From positions 1 to 20,235 of the forward strand of contig CAKQBK010000049.1 in NCBI GenBank assembly GCA_934216155.1: a DNA stretch of 20,235 nucleotides, in the 5' to 3' direction. Every line of letters begins with the position of its first letter. Positions within the stretch are counted from its first letter, which is position 1. The notes below the pieces were generated by a model. It saw only the letters and a list, made by a program, of their open reading frames with translations, was not told the origin of the DNA and did no database searches. A program made the translations under genes and the position numbers. Shown piece after piece: positions 1-7,100 of the stretch. Source of the DNA: an uncultured Dialister sp. (lineage in GTDB: Bacteria > Bacillota > Negativicutes > Veillonellales > Dialisteraceae).

Positions 1-183
1 CCTTAGAAACTTTGGAGCCTGTCCCCACTAGCGGAATCATGTCTATTAACGCAAATCCTTAACTTAACAGCATTACCTTCTCCAAGGGGGAACGCGACTT
101 ACCGCTTGTTCAACAATTATTTTCAAAAAAGTGATTTAATGATCAGCCAATACCTATTAACGCAAATCCTTAACAGCATGGCC
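1..183. repeat. Two partial copies of a dispersed intergenic repeat tail
   Basis: The motif CTATTAACGCAAATCCTTAAC occurs at 43-63 and again at 153-173, each followed by a CAGCAT word. Related but more diverged versions follow the 9-bp arrays near 1309, 7700 and 18820, and the GAATCAT word at 34-40 also recurs near 1351 and 18877. I see no gene in these 183 bases, so this stretch looks like the tails of two truncated copies of the nonamer-type element. Confidence 0.6.
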
Positions 184-204
184 TGATACGCCTATTTTCA
201 CAAT

Positions 205-246
205 AAAAAAGACCGAATTTCCTGAAAAAGAAAATTCGGCCTTTTT
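205..246 (-). terminator. Rho-independent terminator of tRNA-Leu
   Basis: Directly after the encoded CCA on the minus strand, an inverted repeat (GGCCGAATTTTC paired with GAAATTCGGTC) is followed by a run of T on that strand. The mirrored A/T tracts could also let it act on plus-strand transcripts. Confidence 0.85.
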
Positions 247-329
247 GGTGCGAGCGAAGGGACTCGAACCCCCATGCACAAGGCGCAGGATCCTAAATCC
301 TGTGCGTCTACCAATTCCGCCACGCTCGC
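246..329 (-). tRNA. tRNA-Leu (anticodon UAG), CCA encoded
   Basis: Reading the minus strand, the acceptor arms GCGAGCG and CGCTCGC pair. They are followed by discriminator A (249) and an encoded CCA (246-248). The D arm has the leucine-type GGCGGAATTGGTAGACGC, the anticodon loop is TTTAGGA within a CAGGA/TCCTG stem, a long variable arm typical of class II tRNAs follows, and the T arm has GGTTCGAGTCC. Anticodon UAG reads CUA and, by wobble, other CUN leucine codons. It is a single-gene transcription unit with a promoter at 347-375 and a terminator immediately downstream. Confidence 0.97.
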
Positions 330-346
330 ATGAATTGACGCTTTCT

Positions 347-375
347 ATTATACTGGCTCTGACGGTTTCGGTCAA
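347..375 (-). promoter_or_regulatory. Promoter of tRNA-Leu
   Basis: On the minus strand TTGACC (375-370) and a perfect TATAAT (352-347) are separated by 17 bases. Transcription would begin about 10 bases upstream of the mature tRNA end. Confidence 0.85.
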
Positions 376-387
376 CTAGAAAAAGGC

Positions 388-453
388 AATGAGAAATTAG
401 GAATTAGGAATTAGAAATGAAGGTGGCGGCGCATAACATTCATGAAGCGCCGC
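388..453 (+). repeat. Heptamer array plus GC-rich hairpin (left half of composite element)
   Basis: Five consecutive degenerate 7-mers (388-422, consensus AATTAGG) lead into a hairpin with arms GCGGCGC (426-432) and GCGCCGC (447-453). The same order occurs at 10258, 11307, 16026 and 16987. The second hairpin and inverted array of the full element are missing here. Confidence 0.8.
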
Positions 454-516
454 ATATTTTATAAAAGGGGATTATCGATAAAACGTTTTATTTCTTTTAT
501 CATGTAAGCGGATACC

Positions 517-703
517 AAAAGGTTATTATTCTGTAGCATTGGATAGTTTAACAAAGAGAAATACCGCTTCCGTCGAGGTTATAAAAGGTTATTGGAATAG
601 TTATGAGCATGGATTGTTATAACCTTTTATAACCTTTTATAACCTAGATGCGAGCGGTATTTCTCTTTGTTAGATATTCAATTCAGTAGAATAATAACCT
701 TTT
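517..703. repeat. 187-bp palindromic element with GGTTAT-rich core
   Basis: The outer 16 bases AAAAGGTTATTATTCT (517-532) are the exact reverse complement of 688-703. A second pair of long inner arms follows (about 552-594 against 620-662, roughly 38 of 43 positions matching by eye), ending in ten-base tandem units TATAACCTTT at the centre. The whole block could fold into one long hairpin. It lies downstream of mscL (minus) and of no plus-strand gene, and may end mscL transcription. No open frame inside it looks real. The layout resembles a MITE or a large REP-like palindrome. Shorter relatives lie at 3238, 3603 and 18935. Confidence 0.8.
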
Positions 704-739
704 AACATCCCTTTTAAATGCTAAATGAGACAAACGGAT

Positions 740-1171
740 TCATTTCAACTCCGCTGTGCAGTGCGGGCAGCGGGTGGCGTCGTCGGCGATGGTTTCTTTG
801 CAGTACGGGCATTTGCGAGCTTCTTTCGGTGCTGGTTTCGGGAAGAAGCGGTTGATCTGTTTGATGGCGATGAAGATGACGAAGGCGATGATGAGGAAGT
901 CAATGACGGCGTTCAAAAATTCCCCATAGGCGATGACAGGAATGCCCAGTTCTTTCGCTTCGGCCAGGGTAGAAACAGGAGCGGTGCTGAGGGGGAGGAA
1001 CAGGTTGGAGAAGTCAATGCCTCCTAAGAGGTAGCCCAGCGGGGGCATGATGATGTTATTCACCAGGGAAGAAACAATTTTCCCGAAGGCAGCGCCAATA
1101 ACAACGCCTACTGCCATGTCTACTACGTTGCCGCGGAGGGCAAAATCTTTGAATTCCTTGAGCATGCTCAT
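740..1171 (-). CDS. mscL: Large-conductance mechanosensitive channel MscL with C-terminal zinc ribbon
   Basis: This is a pentameric inner-membrane channel that opens under hypo-osmotic stress and vents solutes. The start at 1171 is chosen because AAAGGAG lies eight bases before it; an upstream in-frame ATG (1189) would put that site inside the coding region. The 143-residue protein begins with the amphipathic N-terminal helix and the family signature around residues 7-33 ([20 protein letters not shown]), giving TM1 at about 15-45 and TM2 at about 79-105. The charged cytoplasmic tail then carries CPYC (121-124) and CPHC (135-138), a two-knuckle zinc ribbon replacing the usual C-terminal helical bundle. 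The family assignment is firm; metal binding by the tail is inferred from the cysteine spacing. The gene appears to stand alone. Confidence 0.96.
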   Translation of the reverse strand: MSMLKEFKDFALRGNVVDMAVGVVIGAAFGKIVSSLVNNIIMPPLGYLLGGIDFSNLFLPLSTAPVSTLAEAKELGIPVIAYGEFLNAVIDFLIIAFVIFIAIKQINRFFPKPAPKEARKCPYCKETIADDATRCPHCTAELK

Positions 1172-1251
1172 GATAGGTTCTCCTTTCATTGAATGCGGCT
1201 TAGTTGTCGATTTGAGTTAGTAAGTACGATTCCGCTGGTGGTTACAGGGGG

Positions 1252-1395
1252 CTCAAGGTTCTCAGGCTGCTCAGGGTTCTCAGGTTTCTTGAACGAGGTG
1301 ATAACGTTAGTACCTGTTGGCACATTCGAGGAACCTTCTAATCTCTAACAGAATCATGATTACTCACTCAAAGTCGTAACTGAATAGCATTACAA
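1252..1395 (+). repeat. Nonamer array with conserved tail (dispersed element)
   Basis: Exactly four 9-mers (1252-1287, consensus CTCAGGTTT with variants) are followed by GAACGAGGTGATAACG, a diverged copy of the CTATTAGCGCAAAT motif, then GAATCAT and a CAGCAT-like word near 1385. The same order is seen at 18760-18925 and in shorter form at 7642-7712. An inverted array lies at 11411-11446. Confidence 0.75.
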
Positions 1396-1431
1396 CAGAT
1401 AGAAATGATTTCCATTATTTTAGCACAGTTT

Positions 1432-1487
1432 GGTGACCGGTGACTAGTGACTGGTAGCTAGGGATTAGTAACTAGGCCTTAGGGATT
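1432..1487 (+). repeat. Eight-unit heptamer array (GGTGACT family)
   Basis: Eight back-to-back 7-mers run without phase breaks, drifting from GGTGACC through AGTGACT to AGGGATT. The last part shares an 18-base word with the opposite-strand array at 8779-8841. It abuts the GGTTCTG element at 1490. Confidence 0.8.
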
Positions 1488-1489
1488 GG

Positions 1490-1741
1490 GGTTCTGTAGC
1501 GGTGGAAGTACTAGCGGTTACCCTCTTCCTTGGGAAGGGGGGCAGGGGGGATAGCTCGCACTAGCGAGATGTATTGTGATGAGGCACATAGCGCTGTCGG
1601 CGTCCTGCGAAGGCGGCTGGTTAAACAACTCTTCTTCATCGACCTATCCCCGGCTCGCAAGCGAGCCTGCCCCTTCCTGAGGAAGGGGCTCTTAGGGGTT
1701 CTGCTGCTGTGGAAAGACTAGAGGGACATGGATCCAGAACC
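1490..1741. repeat. 252-bp element bounded by GGTTCTG/CAGAACC
   Basis: The block starts with GGTTCTG (1490-1496) and ends with its reverse complement CAGAACC (1735-1741). Inside, inverted GC-rich segments occur (CCTTCCT/AGGAAGG, and CTCGCACTAGCGAG near 1555 against CTCGCAAGCGAG near 1652). The segment 1497-1566 recurs almost unchanged at 10348-10416. Its short open frames show no protein-like composition. It resembles a non-autonomous mobile element. Confidence 0.65.
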
Positions 1742-1791
1742 TTTTGAATCTTTAGTATAAAAGAAATTTACTTTCCCTTTTCTTAAGGTAG

Positions 1792-1800
1792 TGGTATAAT
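1792..1800 (+). promoter_or_regulatory. Extended -10 promoter of the antitoxin RNA
   Basis: TGGTATAAT at 1792-1800 is a perfect extended -10 box. No good -35 is seen 17 bases upstream, which an extended -10 can tolerate. The predicted start is near 1807. Confidence 0.6.
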
Positions 1801-1806
1801 ATCTAT

Positions 1807-1880
1807 ATCGAATAGAGATAAGTTCTTCCGGGGATAACCGGGGAACAAAAAAAGGGTGGCTGGCGAACCACCCTTTTTTC
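1807..1880 (+). ncRNA. Predicted antisense antitoxin RNA (RNAII-like) of a type I toxin-antitoxin locus
   Basis: A short transcript from the extended -10 at 1792-1800 would end at the terminator at 1846-1879, giving about 70 nt. Its 5' part (1810-1829) repeats, with 18 of 20 positions identical, the plus-strand sequence at 1968-1987, which is the antisense of the toxin start region. It can therefore base-pair in trans with the toxin mRNA over its first codons. This is the organisation of the par locus: convergent RNAs sharing a terminator and pairing through direct repeats. No expression evidence is available. Confidence 0.6.
1846..1879. terminator. Shared bidirectional terminator of the toxin and antitoxin RNAs
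   Basis: Arms GGGTGG and CCACCC are flanked by seven A on the left and six T on the right, so the hairpin works on both strands. It lies between the convergent small RNA and the toxin gene. Confidence 0.85.
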
Positions 1881-1884
1881 CTGC

Positions 1885-1989
1885 CTATTTTTTGCTTTTC
1901 TGGTTAAGCCACCAAGTAAATATAGCGACCAATCCAGGGGCGAGCAGGTTCGCCCACAACGACGAAAGAATAGAGATAAATCCTTCCAT
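1885..1989 (-). CDS. Putative type I toxin peptide, Fst/Ldr-like (34 aa)
   Basis: This is a 34-residue peptide with a single hydrophobic helix (about residues 5-28) and a basic tail ending KSKK. Residues 15-24 LLAPGLVAIF followed by TWWLNQK (25-31) resemble the LAAP...NWLNKRK pattern of Ldr toxins and the APIFVGLVLE segment of Fst; toxins of this superfamily insert in the inner membrane. The start is set by a strong GGGAGGTGAT five bases before ATG. In the mRNA leader this site can pair with an upstream CACCTTCC (1996-2016), which would hide it, as in fst RNAI. The promoter is an extended -10 at 2022-2030. The gene converges on a small RNA and shares its terminator. It is too short for routine gene finding. 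Similarity was judged by eye, so the family is inferred; toxicity is untested. Confidence 0.7.
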   Translation of the reverse strand: MEGFISILSSLWANLLAPGLVAIFTWWLNQKSKK

Positions 1990-1995
1990 GGGAAT

Positions 1996-2016
1996 CACCT
2001 CCCTTCTAGGAAGGTG
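1996..2016 (-). promoter_or_regulatory. 5' leader hairpin sequestering the toxin Shine-Dalgarno site
   Basis: On the minus strand CACCTTCC (2016-2009) pairs with GGGAGGTG (2003-1996) across a five-base loop, with one G-U pair. The right arm contains the Shine-Dalgarno of the 34-aa peptide, so unpaired leader would be needed for translation. Confidence 0.65.
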
Positions 2017-2021
2017 GTTTT

Positions 2022-2030
2022 ATTATAGCA
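2022..2030 (-). promoter_or_regulatory. Extended -10 promoter of the toxin mRNA
   Basis: TGCTATAAT on the minus strand is a perfect extended -10. The start would fall near 2015, making the SD-masking hairpin the very 5' end of the transcript. Confidence 0.65.
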
Positions 2031-2060
2031 TGGTCATGTGTTTCATTTACTATCATTTTG

Positions 2061-2124
2061 TTGATTTTTTCGCATTAAGTATGTTACATTTGCAAGTAGT
2101 ATTCCTGTCTGGGCAGGAATACTA
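2061..2124 (+). promoter_or_regulatory. Possible promoter and operator-like inverted repeat upstream of the dehydrogenase gene
   Basis: TTGATT (2061-2066) and TTACAT (2084-2089), 17 bases apart, form a moderate promoter. At the expected start lies a perfect inverted repeat with 11-base arms (TAGTATTCCTG at 2097-2107 and CAGGAATACTA at 2114-2124) and a six-base spacer. No T run follows, so an operator or leader hairpin fits better than a terminator. Confidence 0.4.
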
Positions 2125-2167
2125 GCTGGTAGACTGATAACTCATGGCTAGAAATGTTTTTCTAATG

Positions 2168-2195
2168 ACTAGTCACGAGTCACTAGCCACTGGTT
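2168..2195 (+). repeat. Four-unit heptamer array before the dehydrogenase RBS
   Basis: Four 7-mers (ACTAGTC, ACGAGTC, ACTAGCC, ACTGGTT) end six bases before the AAAAAAGGAGG ribosome site of the next gene, so the array lies within its leader. Confidence 0.65.
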
Positions 2196-2217
2196 AAGTA
2201 AAAAAGGAGGAAGCCTT

Positions 2218-3171
2218 ATGTTGAAGAAAAGAGTTGTAGGCGTGGTAGGTTTGGGCCATGTAGGGGCTCATGTAGCTTTTTGTTTGGGCATGATGGGGAT
2301 TGCCGATGAAATTCGTCTTTGCGATTTACAGGAATCGAAGGTCATCAGTGAATGTCAGGATTTGAATGATGCGGTGATGTACATGCCGAATCATTCTGTA
2401 TATAAAATCGCAGATTATGCCGGTCTTGCGGACTGCGATATCATTGTCAATGCCGTGGGGGATATTACCCTTTGTGCTACCGGCAACCGGGATGATGAAT
2501 TGGAAAATAGTGTGCGTCAGGTGGCAGATTATGTGCCTAAGGTCATGGCCGCTGGTTTCAAGGGTATTTTTATTTCCATCACCAATCCTTGCGATGTGAT
2601 TGCTCACCTGATTCAGAAGTTGTCTGGTCTGCCGAGAGGGCGTGTCATGGGGACCGGTACGCTCCTGGATTCTTCTCGTCTGATTCATGCCATTTCTGAC
2701 CAGACAGGCCTCGATTCTCGTGGTTTCTTTGCTTTCATGCTGGGCGAACATGGGGCATCTCAGATTGTGCCATGGTCTTTGATTAATTTCTATGGCAAGT
2801 CTCTGAAGGACATGGAAGAGGATCCCCGTTTTGTTTTCGATAAAGATAAGGTACAGGAAACAGCCATTAAGGGCGGTTGGGTGACCTATAGTGGCAAGTT
2901 CTGCACCGAATACGGCATCGCTTCTGCAGCAGCTACCTTGGTGCGTACCGTGCTCCATGATGAAAAGCGTATCCTTCCTTGCTCGGTAGAATTGGATGGA
3001 GAATATGGTGAACACGACGTATTCTGCGGCGTGCCGGCTCTCATTGGTATCAATGGTGTGGAAGAAGTCATGGAATATCCACTGACTGAGGAAGAAATGG
3101 CGAAGTTCAAAGCGTGCCTGGCTATGATTCATAAGAACATCGAAAAGGGAAATCAGATTTTGAGCAGATAA
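2218..3171 (+). CDS. L-2-hydroxyacid dehydrogenase of the lactate/malate dehydrogenase family (L-HicDH-like)
   Basis: This NAD-dependent cytoplasmic enzyme reduces 2-oxoacids to L-2-hydroxyacids, perhaps pyruvate to L-lactate or branched 2-oxoacids to hydroxyisocaproate-type products. The 317 residues show the Rossmann motif GLGHVG (11-16), Asp36 for NAD preference, ITNPCDV (121-127), GTLLDSSRL (147-155) with substrate-binding Arg154, and GEHG (176-179) with catalytic His178. The loop around residues 84-94 (DITLCATGNRD) and the later segment GGWVTYSGKF resemble Lactobacillus L-2-hydroxyisocaproate dehydrogenase more than classical Ldh, which has a GETR loop motif. Substrate is therefore uncertain. 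AAAAAAGGAGG sits seven bases before ATG. The gene is followed by a hairpin terminator and looks monocistronic. Confidence 0.9.
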   Translation: MLKKRVVGVVGLGHVGAHVAFCLGMMGIADEIRLCDLQESKVISECQDLNDAVMYMPNHSVYKIADYAGLADCDIIVNAVGDITLCATGNRDDELENSVRQVADYVPKVMAAGFKGIFISITNPCDVIAHLIQKLSGLPRGRVMGTGTLLDSSRLIHAISDQTGLDSRGFFAFMLGEHGASQIVPWSLINFYGKSLKDMEEDPRFVFDKDKVQETAIKGGWVTYSGKFCTEYGIASAAATLVRTVLHDEKRILPCSVELDGEYGEHDVFCGVPALIGINGVEEVMEYPLTEEEMAKFKACLAMIHKNIEKGNQILSR

Positions 3172-3237
3172 CGTTTCCTTTGGTATCATTTCTATGCAAA
3201 ACGCTGGTGTCAAGGGCATAGAAGGTTAGCCCTACGG

Positions 3238-3291
3238 GCGGGTTATATGAGGTTATTTGGTAAGAACGTAACCTTGTATAACCCGCTTTTT
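3238..3291 (+). terminator. Terminator-like GGTTAT hairpin after the dehydrogenase gene
   Basis: Arms GCGGGTTATA (3238-3247) and TATAACCCGC (3277-3286) are followed by TTTTT; an inner pair AGGTTA/TAACCT extends the fold. It is also a member of the GGTTAT repeat family, with a sister copy at 3603-3649, so a repeat seems to serve as terminator. Confidence 0.7.
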
Positions 3292-3458
3292 GCGTTGGGA
3301 TAGTGTGTTGCTTAAACTCAAACTTCCCACCCCTAAAATAGCGATTCCATTAGATGTCATCAATAGAATTGGGAGATTTTAAATACTAATGATAGGTCCG
3401 TAGGACATCATTTTATCCGCGACATGGTTATTGTTAAGAAAAGCGGAATTATCTGTAT

Positions 3459-3583
3459 CGTCATTTCGACCGGTCGAAATGACGCCACGATGAAAGCACT
3501 GGTGTCTGTTGGTGCACAAATGGATTTGCTATTTACTTTAAATACCATTTGCGGATAGAGTATATCGATTTAAAATGGTATTT
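3459..3583. repeat. Perfect 26-bp palindrome and a nearby inverted repeat
   Basis: Positions 3459-3484 form a perfect palindrome without spacer (half-site CGTCATTTCGACC). A second inverted repeat follows, with 11-base arms AAATACCATTT (3540-3550) and AAATGGTATTT (3573-3583). No gene is seen around them. Confidence 0.75.
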
Positions 3584-3602
3584 CCAGGGCTGGAAATTTG
3601 AA

Positions 3603-3649
3603 TTATATGAGGTTATAGGAAAGAACATAACCATATATAACCCGTTTTT
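3603..3649 (+). repeat. GGTTAT-family hairpin, second copy
   Basis: TTATATGAGGTTAT and a facing ATAACC...TATAACCCG followed by five T mirror the hairpin at 3238-3291 closely. No gene precedes it directly, so it is probably a repeat copy rather than a working terminator. Confidence 0.6.
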
Positions 3650-3949
3650 AGCGTTCAAGTCGTATGCTTGATTGTTGCCCATGGCAGAATAATAACCCTT
3701 AGAGAAGCCTTAGAATTGAATTGTTAGAAATAAGAAATCAGCACAATAATACCCTTTTTATAAAATACATGAAAGAAAATAAATCTCACACGGCGTTACA
3801 CGGCGTTAAATGATATGAAAGTCAAAATGAATACAGCAACACATGCACCAATATGGATTAATCTCAATTAATGCATATTTTCAAATAAATAAGTATCCTA
3901 TTTATTTCATTTATTGAAAAGGTAATTGATACTTATTTAAACAGGGCTA
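3650..3949. other. Gene-free AT-rich stretch with one inverted repeat
   Basis: This stretch holds a tandem CACGGCGTTA pair (3789-3808) and an inverted repeat with perfect 11-base arms AAATAAGTATC (3887-3897) and GATACTTATTT (3928-3938) just upstream of the pyc promoter. The latter could be a regulator site. Nothing else is recognised. Confidence 0.5.
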
Positions 3950-3978
3950 TTGAATTTGTGGACTACAGTTAGTACAAT
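3950..3978 (+). promoter_or_regulatory. Likely promoter of pyruvate carboxylase
   Basis: TTGAAT (3950-3955) and TACAAT (3973-3978) are 17 bases apart, about 170 bases before the gene. A transcript from here would include the heptamer inverted pair at 4027-4102. Confidence 0.5.
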
Positions 3979-4026
3979 GATATCATATGACGTGGTATAA
4001 GAAGCGTCTATGTGAATTAGTTACGT

Positions 4027-4102
4027 GGTGACTGGTAGACTAGTGACTGGTGACTGGGGTATTTTATACTGACCAGTCACCGATCACCACTCGCTGGTCA
4101 CT
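4027..4102. repeat. Inverted pair of heptamer arrays in the pyc leader
   Basis: A plus-oriented array (GGTGACT units, 4027-4055, one unit of 8 bases) faces a minus-oriented array (AGTCACC-type units, 4068-4102) across a short AT spacer. The leader RNA could fold this into an imperfect long hairpin about 50 bases before the pyc start. Confidence 0.7.
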
Positions 4103-4151
4103 CATAAGAATGTGCACCTGTGGTGTATCAATTGTAGTAAGGGAGAATTGT

Positions 4152-7100
4152 ATGAGACGTATTCATAAGGTACTGGTCGCCAATCGTGGCGAAATCGCTA
4201 TTCGTGTATTCCGAGCCTGCAGTGAATTGGGGATTCGCACCGTAGCTATTTATTCTAAGGAAGATATCCTGTCTCTGCACCGCAACCGGGCAGATGAAGC
4301 ATACTTGGTTGGTGAAGGTGACAAGCCGATTGATGCGTACTTGGATATTGAAGATATTATCCGCATTTGTAAGGAACACGATGTAGACGCTATCCATCCT
4401 GGCTATGGTTTCCTGGCTGAAAATGCGAAATTGGCACAGCGCTGCGAAGAAGAAGGCATTATTTTCATCGGACCGAAGGTAGAACACCTCATTATGTTCG
4501 GTGATAAGGTCAATGCTCGTATTCAGGCAGAAAAAGCGGGCATTCCGATGATTCCAGGCACCAAGGGAGCTGTCCATGATTTTGCAGAAGTGAAGGCTTT
4601 TGCTGAAAAATATGGTTTCCCTGTGATGATCAAAGCGGTTAATGGCGGCGGCGGACGCGGTATGAGAAACGTAGACCGCATGGAAGATTTGGAAGAAGCC
4701 TACAACCGTGCTAGAAGTGAAGCGAAGATGGCATTCGGCGATGATGAAGTCTATGTAGAACGTTGCATCATGAACCCGAAGCATATCGAAGTACAGGTCA
4801 TGGGCGATGAACACGGCAATGTGGTTCATCTCTTTGAACGTGACTGCTCCATCCAGCGTCGTCATCAGAAAGTCATCGAAATGGCTCCGGCATGGTCTCT
4901 CCCGCAGGAACTCCGAAATAACATTTGCATGGCTGCTGTAAAGCTCATGAAAAATGTACATTACCTCAATGCGGGTACCGTAGAATTCTTGGTCGATCAG
5001 GATGAAAAGCACTTCTATTTCATCGAAGTCAACCCTCGTGTGCAGGTTGAACATACCGTCACCGAAATGATTACCGATGTGGATATCGTAAAGAGCCAGA
5101 TTCTTGTTGCCGAAGGCTATGCTCTGGATGGACCGGAAATTGCTATCGGTCAGCAGAATGAAATCTGGTACAAAGGGGTTGCGATCCAGTGCCGTATCAC
5201 CACCGAAGATCCACAGAATAATTTCATGCCTGACACCGGTAAAATCATTGCGTACCGCAGCGGCGGCGGCCCTGGCATTCGTCTCGATGCTGGTACTGCC
5301 TATGCAGGTGCTGTCATTACCCCTTACTATGACTCCCTTCTGGTTAAGGTGACAGCTCACTCTTTGCATGCAAAAGACACCATTCATAAGATGCTTCGCT
5401 GCCTCAATGAATTCCGTATTTCCGGCGTGAAGACCAATATTTACTTCCTGCAGAATATGCTCCGCACTAGAGATTTCCAGGAAGGCCTCTGCGATGTCAA
5501 CTACATCGATAGAAACCCGTGGCTCCTGCAGGAACCAGATATGATTTCTGACCGTGGCACCAAGCTTCTGTCCTACATCGGTGATATCACAGTCAATGGC
5601 TACGCTGGTGCAGGCCATCAGGAAAAACCGGACTTCGCTCCGCTGCCGGTTCTGGATGCTGCTAAGATGGAAGCACCGAAGGGCACCCGTCAGCTCCTGG
5701 ATGAACTGGGACCAGACAAATTTGCTAAGTGGGTCATGGATCAGAAAGAAGTTATGTTCATGGATACCACCTACAGAGATGCTCACCAGTCTCTCCTGGC
5801 TACCCGTGTCAGAACCCATGACATCATGAACGCCATCCATTACACCGCTTGCCATGTACCGCAGCTCTTCTCCTTTGAAAACTGGGGCGGCGCTACTTTC
5901 GATGTGGCATACCGTTTCTTGGATGAAAGCCCGTGGGAAAGACTGCGTCAGATGAGAAAAGCAGCACCGAATATTCTCTTCCAGATGCTGACCCGTGGTG
6001 CCAATACCGTTGGCTACACCAACTATCCGGAAAATGTAGTTCGTCACTTCATTGACCAGGCAGCAGACAATGGTATCGATGTATTCCGTATCTTCGACTG
6101 CTTGAATCAGCTGAACCACATGACCGTCACCATTGACGAAGTTCGTAAGAAAAACAAAATTGCCGAAGCATGCTTCTGCTACACCGGGGACATCATGGAC
6201 CCGAACCGTCAGAAGTATTCCTTGAAATACTACACTGACCTGGCAAAGGAAATGAAAAATGCCGGTGCCAACATCATCGCTATCAAAGATATGGCTGGCC
6301 TTCTGAAACCAGAAGCTGCTTATGCGCTGATTTCCGCACTGAAAGATGCGGTAGATCTTCCGATTCATCTCCACAGCCATGAAGGCGGCGGATGCACCCT
6401 GTACTCCTATGCCAAAGCAGTAGACGCTGGCGTTGATATCGTCGACGTTGCTACCAGTGCTTTCTCCAACGGCACCAGCCAGCCATCTATGACTTCTATG
6501 TACTATGCGCTGCAGAACAATCCTCGCCAGCCAAAACTGGACATCGATGCACTGGAAACCATTGACCGTTACTGGCAGGGCGTTCGTCCGTACTATGCGG
6601 GCGTAGACTCCAAGATGGCTAACCCGAACACCACCGTATACCAGCATGAAATGCCTGGCGGACAGTATTCCAACCTGCGTCAGCAGGCTACCGCTGTAGG
6701 CCTTGGCGAACAGTGGCCAGAAGTATGCCGCATGTATGCCAAAGTGAATATGATGTTTGGCGATATCATCAAGGTTACTCCGTCCTCCAAAGTGGTAGGC
6801 GATATGACCCTCTTCATGGTACAGAACCATCTGACCGAACAGGATATTTACGAAAAGGGCGATACCCTGGACTTCCCGCAGTCTGTAGTTGATTTCTTCG
6901 ACGGCAAACTGGGTGTACCTTACGGCGGATTCCCGGAAAAACTGCAGCAGATCATTCTCCGCGGACAGAAACCGCATCTGGAAAGCCAGCCAGAAAACGT
7001 AGACTTCGAACAGGTGAAGATGGAAATGAAAGAAAAACACATCCCCACCAGAGAAGAAGACGTTTCTTCCTACTGCATCTACCCGAAAGTATTCTCCGAC

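Noticed and set aside
1412..1422. TGTGCTAAAAT on the minus strand as mscL promoter
   Set aside because: Only an extended -10 fragment, over 230 bases upstream with repeats in between and no -35; not strong enough to list as a feature.
1530..1721. 63-codon plus-strand frame
   Set aside because: It lies inside the GGTTCTG element, has no ribosome site and translates hairpin repeats.
1856..2125. 89-codon plus-strand frame across the type I toxin locus
   Set aside because: It runs through a terminator and antisense to the 34-aa peptide, and its GTG/ATG starts lack ribosome sites.
2326..3219. 297-codon minus-strand frame across the dehydrogenase
   Set aside because: The plus-strand gene has full catalytic motifs and a ribosome site; the antisense frame has neither.
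3775..3819. 14-codon plus-strand frame starting ATGAAAGAAAAT
   Set aside because: No ribosome site, spans the CACGGCGTTA tandem pair, and no peptide character.
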